A DNA stretch of 64,000 nucleotides from contig PEAK01000001.1 of NCBI GenBank assembly GCA_002753515.1, positions 1-64,000 on the forward strand. The letters run 5' to 3'. The position numbers were made by a program, and so were the translations under genes. The stretch is from Magnetococcales bacterium (lineage in GTDB: Bacteria > Pseudomonadota > Magnetococcia > Magnetococcales > UBA8363). Below are positions 8,489 through 20,400 of the stretch, one piece after another. The notes beneath the pieces were generated by a model. It saw only the letters and a program-made list of their open reading frames with translations. It did not search any database and was not told where the DNA came from. Every line of letters starts with the position of its first letter. The first letter of the stretch is position 1.

Positions 8489-9349
8489 ATGCGGCGTCTC
8501 ACAATTTGCAACATGAGCGGACCAGTGTTTGTGGGGAGATGGTCATTGAATTTTTTAAGACGCTTTTTTTCCAGATCCACACAGAATACAGCCCTGGCTG
8601 CGCCGTTCCGGGTGATGGGGCCGGAGAAACCATCCAGGGTTCCCGATGGTCATCGGGTGTATGTCATTGGTGACATCCATGGGCGCCTCGATTTATTGCA
8701 AAAAATGATTCACACCATCGCTGCCGACAGCCAAGCCGCCTCTCCGGGTACGCAGAGCAGCATCGTGTTCCTGGGTGACTACATCGACCGGGGTCCACAA
8801 AGCCGGGAGGTGATCGATTTCTTGATTCAGCTCTCGTTGCCAGGTTTTTCGGTCGTCTGCCTTCGGGGCAACCATGAAGCGGAAATGGATTCTTTTTTGG
8901 CGGCGCCCGATCCCAACCATGGTTGGTTGGCGCATGGGGGTGAGGCAACCATTGCCAGCTATCAGGTACGGGCCGCCAATACCATTTCCGCCCAAAAAAA
9001 GGTATTGGACCTTCGTGACCGGCTTGTGCGAACAATTCCAGAAACGCATAGAAAATTTTATTTGGCGTTGCGTGATTGCCACGAATCGGGCGATTATTTT
9101 TTCGTCCATGCCGGAGTGCGTCCCGGAGTGGCGTTGAACATGCAAAACCTCAATGATTTTTTATGGATTCGCGATCCGTTTTTGACGTTTTATGGTTATC
9201 ATGGTCGCGTGATCGTTCATGGGCATACGGTGACCGAACGACCGATTTCGTTGCCCAATCGTATTGGCATTGACACGGGGGCTTGGCTCTCCAACAGGTT
9301 GACGTGTCTGATTCTGGAAGGTGAAACCCGGCGTTTCCTATCGACATGA
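8489..9349 (+). CDS. PPP-family metallophosphoesterase (serine/threonine phosphatase-like)
   Basis: Predicted Mn/Fe-dependent phosphatase of the bacterial PPP group. All signature blocks are present in order: GDIHGRLDLL, GDYIDRGPQSREV, LRGNHEAEM, the later HAGV and HGHT. The catalytic core occupies about residues 55-280 of 286. About 50 basic residues come first, possibly from an over-long start; internal ATGs exist at 8513 and later. The stop overlaps the start of the SPOR lipoprotein gene (ATGA), so the two are translationally coupled. The substrate may be a phosphoprotein or a dinucleotide; the sequence does not decide. Confidence 0.88.
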   Translation: MRRLTICNMSGPVFVGRWSLNFLRRFFSRSTQNTALAAPFRVMGPEKPSRVPDGHRVYVIGDIHGRLDLLQKMIHTIAADSQAASPGTQSSIVFLGDYIDRGPQSREVIDFLIQLSLPGFSVVCLRGNHEAEMDSFLAAPDPNHGWLAHGGEATIASYQVRAANTISAQKKVLDLRDRLVRTIPETHRKFYLALRDCHESGDYFFVHAGVRPGVALNMQNLNDFLWIRDPFLTFYGYHGRVIVHGHTVTERPISLPNRIGIDTGAWLSNRLTCLILEGETRRFLST

Positions 9350-11082
9350 ACATGATAATCCGTTCCCTGTGCATTATCCTCCTGGCTGCATCGCTGAGTG
9401 CCTGTTCCCTGGTTCCAGTGGTGGAGCGGTTGGCTTTGTTTGAATCGGATCCACCTCCCAAGGTGGGCATTACCGATGGTACCCTGGCGGTTTTGCCATT
9501 GCGGGGTCCCGAAGAACAGGGCCCCGCCCTTCGGGAAGGGATGTGGCTCTTTTTCAAAACGTATGCTCCGGTGGGGCAGGAAATGTTGTGGCGGGGACAA
9601 TCCGCTTTGCAGGAGTCCACCGTGTTCGGGGTGGACTCGGCGGAACGGTTGCGGAATTTGGGTGTGCAATGGGTGTTGACGGGGCGTTATCGGCCACCGC
9701 CAAAAGGGTTTTTGACTTTGGAACTCATTCAGGTGGGTGATCATTCGCCGTTCTGGATGTATGGATTGCCCTGGATGACCGACGAGAAAGAAAGCGATGT
9801 TGCCCGGAAAGCTTTACAAAAATTTTCTGAAAGAATGGGTTTGACGGGGCGGAAAATTGTCTTCCCGGTTTCCGGGATCCATGGTTTCCAACTCCCCGAA
9901 TCAACGCTGTTGGCTGCTTCACAAACATCGGTGCCGTCGATTCAGTCCAGTCCTGGTGTGCCGCAACCACTCTCCACCCCCCCCTTTGTCGCCCAATGGG
10001 TGGTGGAACGGTCGGTAGCACCACCATCCGTCCCGTCCACGGAAATCACGGCACAAACAGCGCCTGTCCAAGGGCCCGATTCCCAAAAGTCCGATGGCCA
10101 CAATACAACGGCACCGGTACCCGGCGTGGAGGGGAAAGGTGCGGAACCCGGCGAACACCGTCAAGAGAGTTACGTATTGCAGGCCGGGCTCTTTCATGAA
10201 CTCAAGGGGGCCCTGGATATGGTTCATGAGATGCGCAAACGGGGCTATGAACCGGAAATTGCCGAAATAACCGGTCATGATGGCCAACCCGCTGTTTGGC
10301 GGGTGTGGATCGGCTTGTATGATAACTATAAAGAGGCGCAAGAACGGGCCGGAGTGTTTTTGACCAGGGAATCGCTTCCCGTTCAGGTTGTCTTGCAGAG
10401 TCGGCCCATGGCCCTGTTTCGTTACGCGGTCCAGGTCGGGAGTTTTCTCAATCCGGTCAATGCCAAGGAACTCGCTTCCGGGCTGCGGCTGACTGGATAC
10501 GAATCCACCGTTCAGGAATCACGGGATGCGAAAGATCGGGTTTGGCATTCGGTTTGGGTTGGGCGCTTTTGGGATATGGCCCGCGCCAGGCAAGTCGCCA
10601 GGGAGTTTCGCGACAAGGAAGGGCTCGCAGCGTTTGTGACCACAATTGATGCCTGGTCGTCCCGGCAATTGTTGGCCAAGGAAGTCGCAATGCTGCGGGA
10701 ATCTTCAGCTCCCGGACCAGCAGAAGCCCCTTCGGAGGTTGTCATGCCGGCGGAAACAGCGGCGACAACAACGGCGGCAACAACGGCAGCAATCCCCCCT
10801 GAGCCCGTGGCCGTGTCGACCGGCGGTGATAAACAAGCATTCAAATATGCGGTCCAGGTCGGCAGTTTCGCCGAGGAAGTCCGGGCTCAGGCTATTGTGG
10901 AACAACTTCGTGCCAAGGGATATACGCCGCTGCTCATGACCCAAACCGATGGTCATGGGCGATTGTGGCATGCGGTGTGGGTTGGTCAATTTCAGGGATT
11001 CTCCAAGGCGCGGCAGTTGCGCGACAGCTATCGTTCTCGCGAAGGTGGGCCGGCGTTCGTAACACCGATAGGGGTGTTGTAA
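9346..11082 (+). CDS. Lipoprotein with three SPOR domains
   Basis: Predicted envelope lipoprotein that binds peptidoglycan stripped of stem peptides, as SPOR domains do at division sites. A signal peptide ends at the lipobox LSAC (about residue 20). Residues 35-170 form a domain with TLAVLPLRGP and LGVQWVLTGRY, reminiscent of TolB/CsgG-like periplasmic folds. A low-complexity Pro/Thr-rich linker follows. Three SPOR repeats start near 274 (YVLQAGLF), 358 (YAVQVGSF) and 498 (YAVQVGSF); each ends in a W-x-V-W-(I/V)-G strand and a final helix. An Ala/Thr-rich linker (about 455-490) separates repeats two and three. Having three SPOR copies in one protein is uncommon. It precedes the giant surface-protein gene by 356 bp. 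Confidence 0.85.
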   Translation: MNMIIRSLCIILLAASLSACSLVPVVERLALFESDPPPKVGITDGTLAVLPLRGPEEQGPALREGMWLFFKTYAPVGQEMLWRGQSALQESTVFGVDSAERLRNLGVQWVLTGRYRPPPKGFLTLELIQVGDHSPFWMYGLPWMTDEKESDVARKALQKFSERMGLTGRKIVFPVSGIHGFQLPESTLLAASQTSVPSIQSSPGVPQPLSTPPFVAQWVVERSVAPPSVPSTEITAQTAPVQGPDSQKSDGHNTTAPVPGVEGKGAEPGEHRQESYVLQAGLFHELKGALDMVHEMRKRGYEPEIAEITGHDGQPAVWRVWIGLYDNYKEAQERAGVFLTRESLPVQVVLQSRPMALFRYAVQVGSFLNPVNAKELASGLRLTGYESTVQESRDAKDRVWHSVWVGRFWDMARARQVAREFRDKEGLAAFVTTIDAWSSRQLLAKEVAMLRESSAPGPAEAPSEVVMPAETAATTTAATTAAIPPEPVAVSTGGDKQAFKYAVQVGSFAEEVRAQAIVEQLRAKGYTPLLMTQTDGHGRLWHAVWVGQFQGFSKARQLRDSYRSREGGPAFVTPIGVL

Positions 11083-11122
11083 CAGGCCACAGCACCGGCA
11101 TGTAAGAATTATTTTACATAAA

Positions 11123-11145
11123 ATATCATTGTATAACAATGATAT
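11123..11145. promoter_or_regulatory. 23-bp perfect palindrome, possible operator
   Basis: ATATCATTGT and ACAATGATAT flank a 3-bp ATA, giving two perfect 10-bp arms. It lies 40 bp after the SPOR gene and about 300 bp before the giant gene. No T-run follows on the plus strand, so an operator is more likely than a terminator. Confidence 0.5.
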
Positions 11146-11194
11146 GATGGAGAGGTCGCGACAAGGGATTGTCAATGTAAAATTTATTTTCTTT

Positions 11195-11220
11195 TCCCCC
11201 CGCCGAAAAGGGGATTTTTT
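11195..11220 (+). terminator. Weak candidate terminator after the SPOR lipoprotein gene
   Basis: TCCCC pairs with GGGGA across a short loop (CCGCCGAAAA), directly followed by TTTTTT. The stem is only five base pairs. Farther on, TTGAAA at 11243 and TAGGTA at 11265 (16-nt spacer) could be a promoter for the giant gene, also weak. Confidence 0.4.
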
Positions 11221-11438
11221 GCGACATCTCTTATGTAACTAATTGAAAAACAACTATTAAAAAATAGGTATGCTCCTTGCGTAGGCTTGTATGGGGCCGA
11301 TGTCGTGCGGATTGCGCGGTTAAGCTTGCCAGGCAGGAAGCCGATTGGTTTCATGGATGGGAATCGATTCACCGATAGGGGATCAGGGTCTTTCTATCGG
11401 CATCAGGGGTCCGAAATCAGCACATTTCGGAAGCATCC

Positions 11439-14400
11439 ATGAGCAATTCGATGATCAAAACGCAGAAAAATCGTTCCGCGCTTGCAAGTGTGGCGTGGCA
11501 AGATGCCATGATGATGGCTTTGGAGCCACGGGTGTTGTTCGACGGTGCCCTGGCGACAACAGCCAAGGATCTCCTGCATGAACAGGGATTTGATGACATC
11601 GTTGCCAATAAGGATGTCATTCGGGATGCCATCGATAAAACCTGGCATCCCGTCTTGGACCAACTCGCCAATCCTCATCATTCCTTGATGATCGTCGATA
11701 CAACGGTCACGGGTTGGCGGCAATTGGTGGCAGCGGTCGCCCCGGGGGTCGAGGTGGTGCTGCTGGACAAAGGGGGGGATGGTGTCGCCCGGGTCTCGGA
11801 ATTGTTGGCGGGTCGCAGCCAGATTCAATCCTTGTATCTCGTATCCCACGGCCGGGCGGGTGACATTATTTTGGGTGATGCGCACCTGACCCTGGATACC
11901 CTGGAATCACATGCGGCTACCCTTTCCTCGTGGGGGTCGGCGTTGGCCCCGGGGGGGAGCATACTGGTCTATGGCTGTGACGTTGGGCAGGGGTCTCAGG
12001 GTGAAGCCTTTGTGCAGGCGTTATCCCGGGTCACGGGAGCCGCCGTTGCCGCTTCATCGGATGCTACCGGTGCCGCGCAGTTGGGGGGTGACTGGGATTT
12101 AGAAGTCCATCAGGGCAATGTCGATACCACAACCCCCTTTGTCCCCACGGTGTTGCAATCCTTCGATGGGTTGCTGGCGACGCCGATCAATATGTTACCC
12201 ACATTTTATTCGGCTTCTTCTTGGCCACCCGTGGCCGTCCCTGCGGTCGTGGATCATGGGATTACCCTGAATGGTGGTTGGATTAACATTAAAGACAACC
12301 AACAAGCGCTGACCCCCATCAATACGACGCAAGGGACCATCAGCGTACGTTTTATGATTGATCAAAATGCACATCCCCTTAATACAGTTGGTTTTATATT
12401 TGACAATGATGTCAGTGGGCATACTACCGATTTAATCGATCTTCATGTTGAATACAAAACGATAACCTTTGGACCGAACGTTGGACAGAACGCTTGGTTG
12501 CTCTATGGTGGGTTATACAACTATAATGCTTCTTCTCTTTTATATAGTAATGCGGGTGTTTCGACTCCTGTCATTGTCAAGGCGGGTCAATGGCATCAGG
12601 CAGCACTGACTTGGAGGTCTGATGGGAGTGGTGACATCTATTTTGATGGCAATTGGTTGGTTCATTACAATGCCGGCAATATTACATTTACCAACGCTGT
12701 CAATAACAAGGTTGCTATTGGTACCATTTCTGATTTAGGCACCTTTATCTTTCCTGGTTCTATTGCTGAGGTGCGCATTTGGAATACCAGTTGGGCCTCT
12801 GGAATAGCGGGATTGACCGGGGGAGAACGCACCGATTTGGCTACCGCATCCTTGACCGGGGCGGAAGCCGGATTGACCGCGTATTACCCCCTGAATGATG
12901 GTGTCAGCAACAGCGCCAGCACCGTGGCCACCGATACGAAAGGCGGTGTTACCGCCACACTGCAACCCGTTGGGGGGCCGCAGTGGATCACCCATCCCCA
13001 GGAAGATAATACGGTGACGGTTTCTTTGGGGGGCGGCGACGCTAACGGAACCGATACTATTGCAGAAGCCGATATAACCAGCGTTCCTAACCCTGCAACC
13101 GTCGGATCTTTGTACCTTTCTACGGATGTGACACACAGCACTCCTTTAGTGACTGGCAGTGTTGTCGTTACGTCGGTTGCCAACCCTTTGCGAGAAGTTG
13201 TTTTTGTCCCGGTAGCCGATTATAACGGCCTCGTTTCATGGACCTATAATGTGAAGGACACGTCAGGCATCACTTCTGCTACGGCGGCGACCGTTTCGTT
13301 CACCATGGATGCGGTGAACGATGCCCCGGTCGTGACAGCAGCCGCGCCATCCATGACAACGATCACCGAAGATCAAACCACTAATGCGGGGCAAACGGTG
13401 GCCTCGTTTTTGGGGACATCGATTACGGACGTGGATACGGGAGCCGTGCAGGGGATCGCCATCACCACCTACACCGGCAATGGCACTTGGCAATACAATA
13501 CCGGCGGTGGTTGGACCAATGTCGGGGTGGTGTCGGCTACTTCGGCATTGTTGCTCAAATCAACCGATTCGATTCGTTATGTACCCGATGCCAACAATGG
13601 TGAAACAGCGACCTTGAGCTATCGCGCCTGGGATCAAACCAGTGGTTCGACCGGGAGCAAGGTGAACGTGTCGACCAATGGCGGTACAACCGCATTCAGC
13701 TCAGGGAGCGATACCGCCTCCCTGGTGGTCAGCAGTGCCAACGATGCGCCAGTTCTGACCGCCATTGCCCCCGCTTTGACAACGATCACCGAAGATCAAA
13801 CCACCAATGCGGGGCAAACGGTGGCCTCGTTTTTGGGTGCTTCCATAACCGACGTGGATACAGGGGCTGTCAAGGGGATTGCCATCACCACCTACACCGG
13901 CAATGGCACTTGGCAATACAATACCGGCGGTGGTTGGACCAATGTCGGGGTGGTGTCCGCTTCATCGGCATTGTTGCTCAAATCGACCGACTCGATTCGT
14001 TATGTACCCGATGCCAATAATGGTGAAACAGCGACCTTGAGCTATCGCGCCTGGGATCAAACCAGTGGCTCGACCGGGAGCAAGGTGGACGTGTCGACCA
14101 ATGGCGGTACAACCGCATTCAGCTCAGGAAGCGATACCGCCTCCCTGGTGGTCAGCAGTGCCAACGATGCGCCAGTTCTGACCGCCATTGCCCCCGCTTT
14201 GACAACGATCACCGAAGATCAAACCACCAATGCGGGTCAAACGGTGGCCTCATTTTTGGGGGCATCGATTACGGACGTGGATACGGGAGCCGTGCAGGGG
14301 ATCGCCATCACCACCTACACCGGCAATGGTACCTGGCAATACAATACCGGCGGTGGTTGGACCAATGTCGGGGTGGTATCCGCAACTTCGGCATTGTTGC

Positions 14401-17400
14401 TCAAATCGACCGATTCGATTCGTTATGTACCCGATGCCAATAATGGTGAAACAGCGACCTTGAGCTATCGCGCCTGGGATCAAACCAGTGGCTCGACGGG
14501 AACCAAGGTGGATGTGTCGGCCAATGGGGGGACAACCGCATTCAGCTCAGGGAGCGATACCGCCTCCCTGGTGGTCAGCAGTGCCAACGATGCCCCGGTA
14601 GTGACGGCCATTGCCCCCGCTTTGACAACGATTACCGAAAAAAATACCACCAATACCGGACAAACCATTGCTTCCTTTCTGGGAACCTCCGTGACGGATG
14701 TGGACACGGGGGCTAGCAAAGGGATTGCCATTACCGCCCTGAACACCGGCTTTGGTACTTGGCAGTACAATACCGGCGGTGCTTGGACCAATATCGGGGC
14801 GGTTTCCGGTACATCGGCACTGTTGTTACGTTCCACCGACTCCATTCGCTACATTCCCGATGGATTGCATGGGGAAACCGTGGGATTCACGTATCAAGCC
14901 TGGGATCAAACCAGCGGTGCGGCAGGGACCAAGGTCAACGCCTCGGTTACGGGTGGGACGAGCGCTTTCAGTACCGGTAGCGATACTGCCACGCTAACGG
15001 TTTCGGAGGTGATCGATGCACCGCAACTGACGATTGGTACCGGCAACGTATTAAATTTTGATGGAAATAATGATACGATTACCAACGCCACCTTCAACTT
15101 TCCAACCAATGCTTTCACCATCGAAATGTGGTGGAAGCCTGCGGTCAATCTGACCAGTGCCAACTCGCAGCAAGATATGTATTACTGCGCTTCAGGTGGC
15201 AGCCGGCCCTATATCGCCTTCAATAAAATCGGTAATGGCGAAATTGGCATTTTTACCAAAACTGGCGGCAGTAATAATAGCAATGCCGTGACGACAACAC
15301 ACGCGTGGACCGGTGGCCAGTGGTACCATTTGGCATTTACTTACGATGGTACCAATGTTCGTGTTTACGTGAATGGGCAACTGCAAACCACGGCTCCCGT
15401 TGCCAATCCGGGTCCCATCACCGCCGGGAATGGCTTTTACATGGGTACCAGTAAGACATTGGGCTCGGACATGAAGGGGGCTTTGGCCGATGTACAGATT
15501 TGGAGTGTCACGCAAAGTCAGGCCACCATCTTCAATAACATGAGCCGCCAGTTGACCGGTGCCGAGGCGGGTTTGGTGGGATACTGGCCCATGGATGAAG
15601 GGGCTGGCATGACCATTTTTGACCATGCCGCAACACCTCATAATGGAACGATCACCCCCCCGCAAGGGCCTACCTGGAGTACGGGTGTCGATGCCGTGTA
15701 CGGCATGGAGGAACAGGATATCGCCATTCCCGATCTCAGCCTGACCGATGTTGATTCCCTGGGTAACTCGACGATCAACCTGACGGTTGTCAGCGGCATC
15801 CTGACGGTGGATACCAGTGTTGTCGGGGGGGTGGGGGCTGCAGGCGTAGCGGGTAATGGCACCGCCAATGTCACTCTGACCGGAACCCTGGCGCAGTTGA
15901 ATGCCACGTTGGCTGGGACCAACGCCTTGGTCTATCGGGGTAATGTCAACTTCTATGGCAATGACACCCTGACCATTAACGTGACCGATAACACCGGGGG
16001 TACGGCTGCGGGTACCATCGCGATCACGGTCAATAATGTTTACGACCCTTTAGGGGTGACAACGGGGGGTACGTTGGTTTTCACCGAGGGGGATGCGGCT
16101 TCCAAACCGTGTGCGACAGTGGCCATTGTCAATGATGACGGCAACAATCTGACCAGTGCCAAGGTATGGTTTACCGGCGGTTATGTTTCGGGACAGGATG
16201 TTTTAAGTTTTGTCAACGCGGGGGCCATCACCGGCAGTTGGAACGCGGGTACCGGGATTTTATCCCTGACGGGTGCCGATACCACCGCCAATTATCAGGC
16301 TGCGTTGCGGAGCGTCCTGTACAACAATAGCGGCGGCAACAATCCAACGGCTGGATCCCGAACCCTCTCCTGGACCGTCACCAGCGCCCTGGGGACCAGC
16401 CCGACCAGTACCTCGACGGTGACGGTGGTCCCGGTCAATGACCAGCCGGTCATGACCGCCGCTGCGGCGACGATATCCTATCAGGAAAAGGATCCGTCCA
16501 CGCTGATCGATGCAATGTTCACGGTGGCGGATCCCGACAATACAACGTTGCAAAGCGCCAAAGCGGTCATTTCCAATCAGTTCGTTGCGGGAGAGGACCG
16601 ATTGGTTTTTGTCAATCAGTCCGGTATTTCCGGCAGTTGGGATGGGGTGAACGGGATTCTAACCTTGTCGGGTCCGGCGACATTGGCCAATTATCAAACG
16701 GCAATCCGTTCGGTTCGCTATATCAACGATAACCTGCAAAATCCACAAGCAGTTACCAAAACGGTGCAAGTCACCGTTAATGATGGCGCGTTGGATAGCA
16801 CGGCCGTGCAGGACATGATCGCGGTTACAGCGGTCAATGATGCCCCGGGGCTCATCCTTCCAGGTGCCGTGACGGTCAATCAGGACCAAAGTTCCGCTTT
16901 GGCTGGCATTACGGTGACGGATGTGGACGTGGGGACCGGGACCATGCAACTGGCCTTGTCGGTCAACCATGGTACCGTCACCTTGGGGTCAACTACCGGA
17001 TTGAGCATCGTTTCCGGTGCCAACGGCAGTGCCACCATGACCGTTACCGGCACCATGACCGCCATCAACAGCGCCCTGAGCGGTTTGAGTTATCAATCTT
17101 TGTTGCATTACGCCGGCGCTGACAGCCTGACCATCGTTGCCAACGATTTGGGGGGGAGTGGCAGCGGTGGTGCCAAAACGACCACCAGCTCGTTGGGAAT
17201 TACCGTCAATGCGGTCCAACAACCCCCCGTGGCCGGGGACGATGCCTTGATGACCCTTCAGGATCATGCGCTGGTCATTACCATCACCAGCGATCTGTTG
17301 ACCAATGATGTCGATACCGACGGTGATCCGTTAATGATGACGGCGTTTACCAACCCCGCCAATGGAACGTTGGTGGACAATGGTAATGGAACGCTGACGT

Positions 17401-20400
17401 ACACCCCGAATAATGGTTATTTTGGCAGCGATTCGTTTGTTTACACCGTCAACGATGGCCATGGCAACACCGATCAGGGGGTGGTCACGGTGGTTGTCAA
17501 ACCCCTGCACAGCTTGCAAGCCGTTGATGACGCTGGGGCTACCTTGGAGGAGGTCCCGGTAACCGTATCCGTCCTGGGCAATGATCGGGATCCCGATTAT
17601 CTGCCGAACGGCATCAATCCGGCGTTGCATGTCATTGGTTTCACCGCCCCGGGGAATGGCCAGGTAACCCATAACGGTTCCGGCCAGTTCACGTACACCC
17701 CCAATGTTGATTTTTTCGGTGTGGATGCTTTTACCTACACCCTGAATGCCGGCGACAATCGGATCGCTGTGGGAACGGTCACGATCACGGTGTCAGACGT
17801 CAATGATCCTCCGGTAATGACCATCAATACCGGTGCATCGGTGGTTGAGGGGGCTACGGTTACCTTGGCGAACACGTCCTTGCAGGTGACCGATATCGAG
17901 CAACCGGCCACCCAGCTCACCCTGACCCTGGTTACCATCCCGGTACATGGCACCCTGAAACTGAATGGTGTTGCCTTGGGATTGGGGCAAACCTGGACCC
18001 AGGACGATATCAATAACAATCGTTTGGTGTACTTGCATGACGGTTCCGAAACATTGGCGGACAGCTTCAGCTTTACCGGCAGTGACGGGGTGGGCGGGGC
18101 GCTTTTGCAAAATGATTTCCATCTGACGGTCATTCCCACACCCGATAACCCGGTCCTGGTCAAAGGGGCGGTGGCAGTGGCAGAGGGGGGACAGGTGACC
18201 CTTGGCACGGCAATCCTGGCGGCAACCGATCCCGATTCCCCCGCAAGCAGCTTGACCTATACGGTGGATACCTTGCCGGTGCATGGAGGTTTGCTTTTAA
18301 ACGGGGTCGCCTTGGGGGTGGGCGGGCAGTTCACCCAGGCGGATGTGGATGCTGGTAATCTGGCGTATCATCACGATGGCAGCAATACCGTGGGCGATAA
18401 TTTCAGCTTTCACATTGATGATGGCCAGGGAGGTTCCTTGGCGACAACCACCCTGCCAATCACCATCGCCCTGGTCAATGCCCCTCCGGCTTGGACCGTG
18501 CCGGGAGCGCAAACGGTTGACCAGGATCTCGATTTGGATATGACCGGCATCGTCCTGAACGATTCCGATGCCGGGGGCGGCTTGATGCAGGTGACGGCAT
18601 CGGTCTCCCACGGGACGATCCGCTTGTTGTCCACCTCGGGCCTGACCGTCACCAGCGGCAGCAATGGAGCCGCCACCTGGACGGTTTCCGGTACGCTCTC
18701 CGATCTAACCACCGCTTTGGCCCACGTCGTTTACCACAGTCAAGCCAATTACCACGGTGCTGATCAATTAACCTTGGATGCTGATGACGGTGGCAATACC
18801 GGTTCTGGCGGGGCCAAGGTGACGGTCACGACCATCGCCATCACCGTGCAGGCGGTCAATGATTTCCCCAATGCGGGGATCGACGCGTTTACCACCGTGC
18901 AGGATACCCCGGTGACCCTGTCCTTGGCCAATGACCTGATGATTAACGATACCGACCCGGGTGGCAGCATTCTTTCCTTCATGAGTTTTGCCCAACCATC
19001 CCATGGCAGCGTCGCCCAGGTCGGCGCCACGCTGGTGTATACTCCGCAAGCCCTGTACACCGGCACCGACTCCTTCACCTATACCATCGTCAATGCTTAT
19101 GGCAATACGGGTACCGCGACCGTCAGTCTGGTCGTTTCCCCTATCTATAATTTTCTGACCCCCGGCAACGATACGGTTACAGTGCTGGAAAACAGTGCCG
19201 TAACCACGAGCAATCTGCTGGCCAATGATCTCGATCCCAATTATCTGCCCGATGGGGTCAATCCCGCGTTTACGATTACCGGTTTCACACCAACGGTGTC
19301 CGGTACCCTGACCTATCTGGGCGCCGGTCGGTTCACCTACGTTCCCAACGCCGGTTTTTACGGTACGGACAGCTTCACCTACACCGAAAGTGTTGGTGAT
19401 CAACGGGTCGCAACCGCCGATGTGACCATTACCGTGCAACCGGTCAATCATTCACCCGTGTTTGCTGTCAATACCGGCTTGAGTTTGAACGAAGGGGGGC
19501 AGGTCACTGTTACCGACCTGATGCTTCAGGCACAGGATACGGAACAAACCGCAGCGCAGGTGCATTTCATCCTGGCAAACACCCCGGCTCACGGTTCGCT
19601 GGCTCTCAATGGCACCGTTTTGACAACCGGAGGGGGATTTACCCAGGATGATATCGACAATCATCGCGTTGTCTATTCCCATGATGGCAGCGAAACCACC
19701 AGCGATCCATTCGTGGTAACCGTGACCGATGGGGTCGGTGGCTTCTTGAATAATCAAACGGTTACGGTTACGGTCACCCCGGTCAATGATCTGCCTCAGC
19801 TAACCGTCAACACTGGCCTGACCGTGTTGGAAGGGGGGAGTGGGACCTTGTCAGCGGCCATGCTGACAACTGTTGATGCCGAATCGGCAGCGGGTGCCTT
19901 GGTTTACACGCTGACAAGCATCCCCGGTCACGGTTCTTTGCGCTTGAATGGAACGGCGCTCACCGTGGGGCAAACTTTCACCCAGGCCGATGTCAATGCC
20001 GCCCTGGTGACCTATCTGCATGATGGCACCAATACCCTGACGGATGGATTTCATTTTACGGTTCAGGATGTTCAGGGTGGGAGCTATTCCGATACCCCTT
20101 TCAATATCTCCGTGACGCAGGTGAATGACCCGCTGATCGTCAATGCTGGCGCAGCGCTGAACTATACCGAAGGGGATGCCGCTCTGTTCGCCAATCCCGG
20201 TTTGACGGTGGTCGATGCGGATGGCACCAACCTGTTACACGCCCAGGTGGCGATCGTTGCCGGTTTCAAGCCGGGGGAAGATGTGTTGCACGTTACCAAT
20301 ACCGCATCAATCTTTGGTTCTTTCAATGCCACAACGGGGGTGCTCTCCCTGACCGGTGTGGCCAGCTTGGCCGACTATCAACTGGCGCTGCAAAGCGTGA

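Noticed and set aside
13324-15018. CRISPR-like reading of the regular repeats in the giant gene
   Set aside because: Units are 423 bp, in frame, contiguous and without unique spacers; they are protein repeats.
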